From assembly GCA_019638255.1 (NCBI GenBank), contig JAHBUD010000001.1, forward strand, positions 2,232,001 to 2,296,000: a stretch of DNA of 64,000 bases. The letters are read 5' to 3'. This document shows, piece after piece, positions 57,495 to 64,000 of this stretch. Under the pieces are notes generated by a model. That model made no database searches, was not told where the DNA came from, and saw only the letters and a program-made list of their open reading frames with translations. The stretch is from Cyclobacteriaceae bacterium (lineage in GTDB: Bacteria > Bacteroidota > Bacteroidia > Cytophagales > Cyclobacteriaceae). Numbering within the stretch: the stretch's first letter is position 1; every line of letters begins with the position of its first letter. Both the position numbers and the translations under genes were made by a program.

Positions 57495-57920
57495 ATGGTC
57501 ACCTTGGTGTTTGAGAATGAGTTTGTTGCTTGTGAACTGGACGATTCACTTCCTGTACTTAAGCACCGTTGGAAAAAGGAACCCTCAGGTGAAATATTTA
57601 GGAGCACCTTACTGGTAATTCAACAACATTACACTGAATTGGCCAAAGATTATCCGTTTTTGGCATGGTTAGCGGATACACAATTGTTGGGTGAGGTGGA
57701 TGAGGATACAGAGGTGTGGTTTTCCAAAACCTGGGATGACCTTCTATTCAATCAGGCACAAGTTAAAATCCATGCTGTAATTCTAGGTGATGATTTGTTT
57801 GCTGATTATCCCATGGAGAAATTTAAACTAAACGCAGAAGAAAAATTCAAAGCCTATAACGTTCAATTGGGTATTTTTTCTGATGAGGAAGAAGCATACG
57901 ATTGGATACGAACACGATAA
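57495..57920 (+). CDS. Small protein, possibly SpoIIAA/STAS-like fold, function unknown
   Basis: This is 141 residues with no signal peptide. The pattern (VLKHRWKKEPSGEIFR near the start, a WLADTQLLGEVDEDTEVWFSKTW middle, and IFSDEEEAYDWI at the end) resembles small SpoIIAA/STAS-like proteins common in Bacteroidota. The similarity is by eye only. It lies 5 bases after the cytochrome c gene and 9 bases before a TIM-barrel gene, so it is very likely co-transcribed. No catalytic residues can be proposed. Confidence 0.75.
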   Translation: MVTLVFENEFVACELDDSLPVLKHRWKKEPSGEIFRSTLLVIQQHYTELAKDYPFLAWLADTQLLGEVDEDTEVWFSKTWDDLLFNQAQVKIHAVILGDDLFADYPMEKFKLNAEEKFKAYNVQLGIFSDEEEAYDWIRTR

Positions 57921-57929
57921 ACTTATACG

Positions 57930-58802
57930 ATGAACAGACGAGATTTTGTACTTCAAACTTCTTTGGCTGCTGCCGGAAGCATGATTATGCCATCCTTAAT
58001 GGCTTGCAATACAGAAAAGGAGCGACCCATTGGAATTCAATTATATACCCTTAAGGACATTATCCTTAAGGATGTAAAAGGAGTTTTGCAACAGGTTTCT
58101 TCTATTGGCTTTAAGGAACTTGAGCTTTACGGATATAGTGATGGCAAAGTATTCAATATGCCTTGTCGTGATTTCCGTTCCATGACTAACGATATGGGGC
58201 TCACAATAGTTAGTGGTCATTATTTAACCGGACAGACCATGCCGATGATGAAGGGAACACTAATTAATGAATGGGAACGTGCGGTGGAAGATGCTGCTAC
58301 CATGGGGCAAAAATACATGGCCATTGCCTGGTTGCATCCCGATGAACGTAAGTCATTGGATGATTACAAACGTGTTTCGGATCTTATGAATAAAGCGAAT
58401 GAAACTTGCCGAAAAGCCGGGATTAATTTGGGGTACCACAATCATGAATTTGAATTTGAATCGCTTGAGGGCCAGGTTCCTTATGATATCTTGGTGAGTA
58501 ACCTTGATTCTTCTGTTGTTCTTGAACTTGATATCTACTGGAGTACTTTCGCTGAGGTGGATGCCTTAGAGTTGTTCCGCGAGCATAGCGGCCGCGTTCA
58601 TCTGTGGCATGTAAAGGATATGGACAAGCAAGATCGAAAACTCCAAACCGATGTGGGCTCAGGTTCAATTGATTATAAATCAGTATTTTCAGGTGCGCAA
58701 CAATCCGGTATGCAGCATTTCTTTTTGGAACAGGAGTATTTCACACGACCAGAAATAGAGGCAATCACATTAGGGTATAATCATTTGAAAACTATTCGTT
58801 AA
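57930..58802 (+). CDS. Tat-exported sugar phosphate isomerase/epimerase (TIM barrel)
   Basis: The N-terminus MNRRDFVLQTSLAAAGSMI is a twin-arginine-type signal, with a possible lipobox (SLMAC). The 250-residue barrel has GIQLYTLKDII, GFKELELYGYSDG, GYHNHEFEFE, LELDIYWST, HLWHVKDMD and FFLEQEYF, with metal-ligand candidates Glu, Asp, His and Glu in order. It is a periplasmic cousin of the cytosolic barrel at 56.1 kb. Export would place it where the GMC/cytochrome system oxidises sugars, so it may isomerise or cleave a keto-glycoside there. A terminator follows directly. Confidence 0.88.
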   Translation: MNRRDFVLQTSLAAAGSMIMPSLMACNTEKERPIGIQLYTLKDIILKDVKGVLQQVSSIGFKELELYGYSDGKVFNMPCRDFRSMTNDMGLTIVSGHYLTGQTMPMMKGTLINEWERAVEDAATMGQKYMAIAWLHPDERKSLDDYKRVSDLMNKANETCRKAGINLGYHNHEFEFESLEGQVPYDILVSNLDSSVVLELDIYWSTFAEVDALELFREHSGRVHLWHVKDMDKQDRKLQTDVGSGSIDYKSVFSGAQQSGMQHFFLEQEYFTRPEIEAITLGYNHLKTIR

Positions 58803-58815
58803 TAATTTTTCTGCT

Positions 58816-58846
58816 AAAAAAAGCCAGAGATTAGCTGGCTTTTTTT
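58816..58846 (+). terminator. Rho-independent terminator between convergent operons
   Basis: The stem AAAAAAGCCAG/CTGGCTTTTTT with a 7-base loop is flanked by A- and T-runs. It could stop both the plus-strand isomerase transcript and the minus-strand subunit-3 transcript that ends at 58871. Confidence 0.88.
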
Positions 58847-58870
58847 GTAGTTGATAGTGTGTAATGTGTG

Positions 58871-59416
58871 TTAGGTAGCCCACGTTTTACCTACTTCACT
58901 TAACGGCATACAACCATTGTAATAACCAGGAACGGCTTCATAACGCAATACTTCGGTTGCTCCCGGTTTACTGCTAAAGAAACCAAGCATGGTGAGTTCC
59001 TTCATCATCATAACAAAGGGTCGTTGCTCGGGTTTTTCTTCAATGGCCTTTTTATGTGCTTCCAGTACATATTCTTTCTGCTTATCGCTGTTCAGTTTTA
59101 AGAAACCTGATGAAGTAGTGAATTCATCCAGTGCAGATACAAATTTTTCACGGTCAGCAGCTTTGTAAGCCTCAAAAATCATTTGCTCAATAAAGGCCGG
59201 TACACCGGCTTCTTTGGCACCGGGTGTATCGGTTTTTGGTATAATGATTTCAGCTACTTCAGTTATTACGTACGCTTGATCTTGCGTGAAAAATTCTGGT
59301 GTCCAGTCAAGCCCTGGTGTTGCTTTGCAACCTTGTAATATACCCAATATGGCCGGAGCAGATACTACACCGCCCATCAAGATAGCTGTTTGTTTAATTG
59401 CTTCGCGTCTGTTCAT
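58871..59416 (-). CDS. Gluconate 2-dehydrogenase subunit 3-like protein, Tat signal
   Basis: MNRREAIKQTAILMGGVVSAPAILG is a twin-arginine signal sequence. The rest matches the gluconate_2-dh3 family: AYVITEVAEIIIPKTDTPGAKEAGVPAFIEQMI and the closing RYEAVPGYYNGC. These small subunits bind a GMC flavoprotein and carry it through the Tat system. The GMC gene ends 11 bases upstream on the same strand, as expected. The 181-aa length is normal. In Caulobacter and related bacteria the homologous small subunit belongs to a sugar 3-dehydrogenase. Confidence 0.92.
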   Translation of the reverse strand: MNRREAIKQTAILMGGVVSAPAILGILQGCKATPGLDWTPEFFTQDQAYVITEVAEIIIPKTDTPGAKEAGVPAFIEQMIFEAYKAADREKFVSALDEFTTSSGFLKLNSDKQKEYVLEAHKKAIEEKPEQRPFVMMMKELTMLGFFSSKPGATEVLRYEAVPGYYNGCMPLSEVGKTWAT

Positions 59417-59427
59417 GGGGTAATCAA

Positions 59428-61149
59428 TTAAAGGTTTTGTTTTTTAAGTTCTTCAACGGCATAGTTTACCGCACGTGCAGTAAAGGCCATGTAAGTGAGC
59501 GATGGATTAACACAGGATGCCGATGTCATGAATGAGCCATCGGTAACGAATACATTTTTGCACGCATGCACTTGGTTCCACTTGTTAAGTACTGATGATT
59601 TGGGATCATTACCCATGCGTGCTGTTCCCATTTCATGAATTCCCAATCCCAAGCCGTGCTGAGAAGGATTGTCAAAAGAGCGAACATTTTTAAAACCTGC
59701 TGCATCCAGCATTTCGGCTGCATCATTGGCCATGTCTTTTCGCATTTTGTAATCATTCTCTTTGAATTCCGTATCAAAAAGTAGTGTTGGTAGACCGTAC
59801 TTATCTTTTTTATCAGGATTGATGGTAACCCGATTGGTAGGGTCAGGCAACACTTCCCCAAATCCACCCATGCCAATGCCCCATTTTCCAGGTGTTGTTA
59901 CAGCCTCTTTTAGTTGTTCACCAATACTCAGTTCAGCTACAAGCCTCGACCAGCCACTGCGACCGGCACCACCCTGATAACCAAAACCACGCAGGTAATC
60001 GCGTTTATCTTTGCCAAGATTGCGGAAGCGTGGAATATAAATTCCATTCGCCCGCCTGCCATAATAATATTGATCCTCGAAACCATCTACTTCTGCGTTG
60101 GCACCAACCCCTAAATGATGATCCATAATATTTCGGCCTAATTGATCGCTATCATTTCCGAGTCCATTGGGGAAACGATTTGACTTCGAGTTCATTAAAA
60201 TAAAGGTTGAACCCATCGTTGAGGCACATAGAAAAATTACTTTGGCATAGTATTCAACCTGTTCACCGGTTTCGGCATCAAGAATTTTTACGCCAGTTGC
60301 CTTGCCTTTCTGTTCATCATAGATTACTTCATATACTATTGAATTGGCGCGTAATGTCATGTTACCGGTTGCTGCTGCCGCAGGCAAAGTAGAGGAGTTG
60401 CTGCTGAAATAGGCACCATACGGGCAACCCCTGCTGCATTGGTTGCGGTACTGGCATGTACCGCGTTGCGGACTTTTATCGTGTGCTAGTGGTCCTGCCA
60501 GGTTTGCTACACGACCAATGGTTAGTACCCGGCCAAACTTGTCCTTCATGGATTTCTTCAGCTCCTTCTCCACGCAATTCAACTCCATGGGTTGAATAAA
60601 TTTGCTGTCAGGAAGGTAGTCAAGTCCCTCAGCCTGGCCACTTATACCAACAAAAGTTTCAACATGATCATACCAAGGCTCTATTTCTTTATAACGCACC
60701 GGCCAATCGATGGCAATTCCTTCTTTTAGATTGGCCTCAAAATCCATGGGTGCCCATCGGTAACTCTGACGACCCCACATAATGGATCGGCCACCAACAT
60801 GATAGCCTCGCATCCAATCGAAACGCTTCCCTTCTTTTTCGCTGTAGGGATTTTCAAGATCGTTAACAAACCAATGCTTGGTGGATTGGCGTACGGTGTA
60901 TCCAGTACGGTTTTGAACACCTTGCTTTTCAAGGTCTTCTGCTGTTGGTCGATCGGCATAGGGAAGTTGCCAGGGGTCTTTAGTGGCTGTTGGGTAATCC
61001 GGATGCTTCACATCACGGCCACGTTCCAACACCAAGGTCTTTAATCCTTTTTCGGTGAGCTCTTTGGCTGCCCAGCCACCACTAATGCCCGTGCCTACCA
61101 CGATGGCATCGTAAGTGTTCTCGTTTTTTGCGTCAATGTTTAAATGCAT
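59428..61149 (-). CDS. GMC-family FAD-dependent sugar dehydrogenase, large subunit
   Basis: The FAD-binding motif [20 protein letters not shown] is near the N-terminus, followed by [20 protein letters not shown]. Near the C-terminus, [19 protein letters not shown] and [16 protein letters not shown] carry the conserved GMC histidine/asparagine active-site region. There is a cysteine-rich segment ([16 protein letters not shown]) seen in bacterial three-subunit dehydrogenases. It has no own signal peptide, so it should be carried out by the Tat-dependent small subunit next to it. Oxidation of a sugar hydroxyl, with electrons to the cytochrome c, is the likely reaction. It diverges from the GH13 gene over a perfect operator palindrome. 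Confidence 0.92.
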   Translation of the reverse strand: MHLNIDAKNENTYDAIVVGTGISGGWAAKELTEKGLKTLVLERGRDVKHPDYPTATKDPWQLPYADRPTAEDLEKQGVQNRTGYTVRQSTKHWFVNDLENPYSEKEGKRFDWMRGYHVGGRSIMWGRQSYRWAPMDFEANLKEGIAIDWPVRYKEIEPWYDHVETFVGISGQAEGLDYLPDSKFIQPMELNCVEKELKKSMKDKFGRVLTIGRVANLAGPLAHDKSPQRGTCQYRNQCSRGCPYGAYFSSNSSTLPAAAATGNMTLRANSIVYEVIYDEQKGKATGVKILDAETGEQVEYYAKVIFLCASTMGSTFILMNSKSNRFPNGLGNDSDQLGRNIMDHHLGVGANAEVDGFEDQYYYGRRANGIYIPRFRNLGKDKRDYLRGFGYQGGAGRSGWSRLVAELSIGEQLKEAVTTPGKWGIGMGGFGEVLPDPTNRVTINPDKKDKYGLPTLLFDTEFKENDYKMRKDMANDAAEMLDAAGFKNVRSFDNPSQHGLGLGIHEMGTARMGNDPKSSVLNKWNQVHACKNVFVTDGSFMTSASCVNPSLTYMAFTARAVNYAVEELKKQNL

Positions 61150-61253
61150 AAGGGGTTCGATTTCGACTTGTTAAATATACAGGTTCGGATCATTTCTGAG
61201 CATTCTTTATGCATCATATTCCAGGTTTTATATGGTTGGCATCAGAAAACTAC

Positions 61254-61267
61254 TGCAAACGTTTGCA
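61254..61267. promoter_or_regulatory. Candidate LacI-family operator between GMC and GH13 genes
   Basis: TGCAAACGTTTGCA is a perfect palindrome, identical to that at 54809-54822. It lies 105 bases upstream of the GMC start and 56 bases before the GH13 start, in the divergent promoter region. Confidence 0.75.
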
Positions 61268-61322
61268 TTAAATTTTGTGAGGCTTTTCCATAGCAGGTTA
61301 AGATCATTCCTTATCTTTCAGA

Positions 61323-63119
61323 ATGTACCATTTTGCCAGTATTTTAGCCTTTCTTGCCTTAGTTGGATGCCAATCAGCCAAGGAGAAGATACCTCCGCTA
61401 CCTACTATGCAAACATCATCAGAGAAGATTATCGTTTACCAACTTTTTACCCGCCTTTTTGGAAATAAAGAGACGGCAAACAAACCGTACGGCACCCGGG
61501 AAGAGAATGGTGTCGGCAAATTCGCTGATATCAACGATCGCGCGTTACTGTCTTTAAAAGGATTAGGGATAACGCATGTTTGGTATACAGGTGTGCTTGA
61601 ACATGCTGTACTAACCGACTATACCCTATACGGCATTCCATTAGATGATGCAGATGTGGTAAAGGGAAGAGCAGGATCGCCATATGCCATTAAAGACTAT
61701 TACGATGTAAATCCCGACCTGGCAAACCATGTACCCAAACGGATGGTAGAATTTGACCAGCTTATTGAACGAACACATCGCCACGGTTTAAAAGTGCTTA
61801 TTGATTTTGTTCCTAACCACGTGGCACGTGCCTATAAATCCGATGCGAGACCAAAAGGTGTTGTTGATTTAGGTGAGTTTGATGATAAACGAGTACGATT
61901 CAGCCCATCGAATAATTTCTATTACTTGCCCGGTGAATCCTTTGTTGTGCCGCAGGATTACGTGTCGCTAGGTCCTGACAATGAGTTTCCTACGAAAGAC
62001 GGTGAGTTTGAGGAGACACCCGCTAAAGTAACTGGAAACGATCAGTTTACAGCGAGGCCGGGAGTTCACGAGTGGTTTGAAACAGTGAAATTGAATTACG
62101 GTGTAGATATTGAACAAGACCGAAAAGCGTATTTCGATCCGGTGCCCGATACATGGGTGAAGATGAAAGACATTCTGGTTTTCTGGGCCAATAAAAAAGT
62201 GGATGGTTTTCGGTGCGACATGGCCGAGATGGTTCCGGTAGAATTTTGGCAATGGGCAATACCCCAGGTGAAAGCGGTAAATCCTGATATCATTTTCATT
62301 GCGGAAATTTATAACCCTGCACAATATCGAAATTACATTCACACAGGAAGGTTTGACTATTTGTACGATAAAGTTCAGCTATACGATACGCTTCGCTTGC
62401 TGGTAAACGGACAACGCAGCACCCGCGACATCGCAGTGATTCAAAATGATTTAAAAGAAATCAATTCAAACATGCTTCACTTTCTGGAGAATCATGATGA
62501 GCAACGCATTGCCTCAAAATTCTTTGCCGGCAATCCATGGAAGGCCGTGCCGGCTATGGTAATCAGCGCTACCATCGACCAAGGGCCGGTAATGATTTAT
62601 TTTGGTCAGGAGGTAGGCGAACCGGGTGCTGGAGCAGAAGGCTTTCAGGGCGATGATGGACGCACTACCATTTTCGATTATTGGGGAGTGCCGGAGCATC
62701 AAAAGTGGATGAATGATGGTTTATTTGATGGTGGCTTGCTTAGTGAAGATCAAACGAGATTGAGAGCATTCTATTCAACGCTATTGAATCTCTCCGGAAA
62801 GCATCCTGCTATTGCTTTCGGAGCGTATGAGGATATAACCGCTTACAACATTGATCAGCGAAACGTTGATGATGATATTTTCGCGTGCTTACGTTTTACG
62901 GAGGATAAACGGTTGCTGATCATTGCAGGTTTCAATACCTCAAAACGAAAAATCAAGATTAACATTCCTGAAGCGGTTGCAGAAAAATTATCATTAAACA
63001 AAGTGAGTAATTATACACTTAATGAAATTTTATGGAAGGAAGAGCATGAAGAATTGAGTGAATTTACATTTACACTTGATCTTCCAGCCTTTGGTGCAAT
63101 GATTTTTGAATTCGAATAA
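61323..63119 (+). CDS. GH13 alpha-amylase-family lipoprotein, SusG-like
   Basis: A signal peptide with lipobox (LALVGC) puts this 598-aa enzyme on a lipid anchor. The GH13 regions are LIDFVPNH, GFRCDMAEM with nucleophile Asp299, IAEIYNP with acid/base Glu328, and ENHDEQ with Asp392. The barrel opens with VYQLFTRLFGN. Among known enzymes it resembles SusG-type or neopullulanase-like alpha-amylases that act on starch at the surface. Glu328 and Asp392 are intact, so it should be active. It diverges from the GMC gene and is followed after 7 bases by glgE. That pairing ties extracellular alpha-glucan cleavage to alpha-glucan synthesis. Confidence 0.92.
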   Translation: MYHFASILAFLALVGCQSAKEKIPPLPTMQTSSEKIIVYQLFTRLFGNKETANKPYGTREENGVGKFADINDRALLSLKGLGITHVWYTGVLEHAVLTDYTLYGIPLDDADVVKGRAGSPYAIKDYYDVNPDLANHVPKRMVEFDQLIERTHRHGLKVLIDFVPNHVARAYKSDARPKGVVDLGEFDDKRVRFSPSNNFYYLPGESFVVPQDYVSLGPDNEFPTKDGEFEETPAKVTGNDQFTARPGVHEWFETVKLNYGVDIEQDRKAYFDPVPDTWVKMKDILVFWANKKVDGFRCDMAEMVPVEFWQWAIPQVKAVNPDIIFIAEIYNPAQYRNYIHTGRFDYLYDKVQLYDTLRLLVNGQRSTRDIAVIQNDLKEINSNMLHFLENHDEQRIASKFFAGNPWKAVPAMVISATIDQGPVMIYFGQEVGEPGAGAEGFQGDDGRTTIFDYWGVPEHQKWMNDGLFDGGLLSEDQTRLRAFYSTLLNLSGKHPAIAFGAYEDITAYNIDQRNVDDDIFACLRFTEDKRLLIIAGFNTSKRKIKINIPEAVAEKLSLNKVSNYTLNEILWKEEHEELSEFTFTLDLPAFGAMIFEFE

Positions 63120-63126
63120 CTAAACT

Positions 63127-64000
63127 ATGAGTCTTGATAAAATTCCCGGTCAGCAACGGGTAATAATTGAAAATGTTCAACCCGAGGTAGATGGTGGTCG
63201 TTATCCGGCAAAGCGCACCGTTGGTGAGCGGGTAGATGTGACGGCCGATATTTTTGCCGATGGACACGATCATGTGCGGGCGGATGTATTGTATAAAAAG
63301 GCAACAGCCAAGCAGTGGAGCCACGCACCTATGCATCTTATTGGAAACGATACCTGGGGAGCATCATTCTATACCACTGAAAAAACGGATTATGTTTTTA
63401 CGGTTGAAGCGTGGATTGATCACCTGGAAACCTGGCACGATGGCATAAAGAAGAAAGCGCAAGCCATGCTCAATGTAAAACTTGAGTTATTGGAAGGTGC
63501 TCTTTTACTTGAACAGGCTGCCGTTAAAAAGGATAAGGACTTATTGGCCCTCGCGACACAGTTCAGGGATGAGAAGAAATATTTGGTTAATGTAGAGCAT
63601 ATACAAAGTGCTGAATTTGGTGACCTTGTTCATCACCATCCGGTACGGCAATTTGAAAGCCGCTACGCCAAAGAATTGAAGGTAATTGTTGAGCATAAAA
63701 AAGCGCTCTTCAGTAGTTGGTATGAATTGTTTCCTCGTTCGGCAGCAGCCGATGGCAAGCATGGTACTTTTAAAGATGTAATGAAGTTATTGCCCCGCAT
63801 TTCAGCCATGGGGTTTGATGTTTTATACCTGCCGCCCATTCACCCGATTGGCAAAGTAAATCGAAAGGGGAAGAACAATAATGTTCGTGCAAGCGAAGGT
63901 GAGCCCGGTTCGCCATGGGCTATCGGTAGCGATGAGGGAGGACATAAAGCCATCCATCGTGAACTCGGTACGCTGGAGGATTATAAAAAGCTAATTGCGG
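63127..64000 (+). CDS. glgE: GlgE, alpha-1,4-glucan:maltose-1-phosphate maltosyltransferase (3'-truncated by window edge)
   Basis: The frame is open from the ATG at 63127 to the last base (291 codons). RVIIENVQPEVDGGRYPAKR and the SWYELFPRSAA segment are signatures of GlgE. The first 170 residues form its N-terminal DUF3416-type domain, and the GH13_3 barrel begins with GFDVLYLPPIHPIGKVNRKG. GlgE moves maltosyl units from alpha-maltose-1-phosphate to a growing alpha-1,4-glucan. In the usual pathway TreS and a maltokinase supply that substrate; these may lie downstream of the window. The catalytic residues are beyond the edge. Confidence 0.92.
   Translation, partial: MSLDKIPGQQRVIIENVQPEVDGGRYPAKRTVGERVDVTADIFADGHDHVRADVLYKKATAKQWSHAPMHLIGNDTWGASFYTTEKTDYVFTVEAWIDHLETWHDGIKKKAQAMLNVKLELLEGALLLEQAAVKKDKDLLALATQFRDEKKYLVNVEHIQSAEFGDLVHHHPVRQFESRYAKELKVIVEHKKALFSSWYELFPRSAAADGKHGTFKDVMKLLPRISAMGFDVLYLPPIHPIGKVNRKGKNNNVRASEGEPGSPWAIGSDEGGHKAIHRELGTLEDYKKLIA

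Overview
The window looks like chromosomal DNA of a member of the Bacteroidota, most likely of the Cytophagales type. It has two SusC/SusD pairs, a SusE-like glycan-binding lipoprotein, an amylase ending in a type IX secretion sorting domain, many SPII lipoproteins, almost no Shine-Dalgarno sequences, and long FG-GAP/ASPIC-UnbV lipoproteins. The genus cannot be read from the sequence. I saw no rRNA, tRNA, CRISPR, prophage or insertion sequence. Both edges cut through genes: a sodium:solute symporter on the left and glgE on the right.

Layout. (1) About 1-9.1 kb is general metabolism: SSS symporter, ThiF/MoeB-rhodanese protein, RidA-like protein, L-2-hydroxyglutarate oxidase, class II glutamine amidotransferase, a membrane HAMP-GAF-PAS sensor without an output domain, secreted MsrA and an unknown lipoprotein. 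(2) About 9.2-30.5 kb is an alpha-glucan/maltose utilisation locus: SLC45/GPH-like MFS sugar transporter and GH31 alpha-glucosidase on the minus strand; SusC, SusD, SusE-like protein and secreted GH13 amylase on the plus strand; a GH53 galactanase-like lipoprotein; a GH5-like secreted enzyme; a LacI-family regulator; beta-phosphoglucomutase; and a GH65 maltose phosphorylase. (3) About 30.9-50 kb is a second, less ordinary SusCD locus. Three successive paralogous FG-GAP/ASPIC-UnbV lipoproteins of about 1,100 aa each are followed by a membrane-anchored GyrI-like protein, an exported GH65 enzyme and a vanadium-haloperoxidase/PAP2-type lipoprotein. (4) About 50.2-61.1 kb is a sugar phosphorylation and oxidation region: DUF3179 protein, ROK and PfkB kinases, NupG-like MFS, Gfo/Idh/MocA oxidoreductase, two xylose-isomerase-like TIM barrels, a cytochrome c lipoprotein, and a GMC oxidoreductase with its gluconate-2-dehydrogenase subunit-3-like partner. 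This set resembles known periplasmic glycoside 3-dehydrogenase (3-keto-sugar) systems. (5) About 61.3-64 kb returns to alpha-glucans: a SusG-like GH13 lipoprotein and glgE.

How the parts fit. A palindrome close to TGCAAACGTTTGCA recurs at key promoters. It lies between GH31 and susC1, between lacI and pgmB, upstream of susC2, between the NupG-like MFS and Gfo/Idh genes, and between the GMC and GH13 genes. It has the form of a LacI-family operator. This suggests that starch/maltose capture, maltose phosphorolysis, the FG-GAP locus and the sugar-oxidation module are one regulon, controlled by the LacI protein encoded here or a paralogue. In the inferred core pathway, starch is cut outside by the GH13 enzymes. 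Oligosaccharides pass through SusCD and are trimmed by GH31. Maltose enters by the MFS and is phosphorolysed by the GH65 enzyme, and beta-glucose-1-phosphate is converted to glucose-6-phosphate by PgmB.
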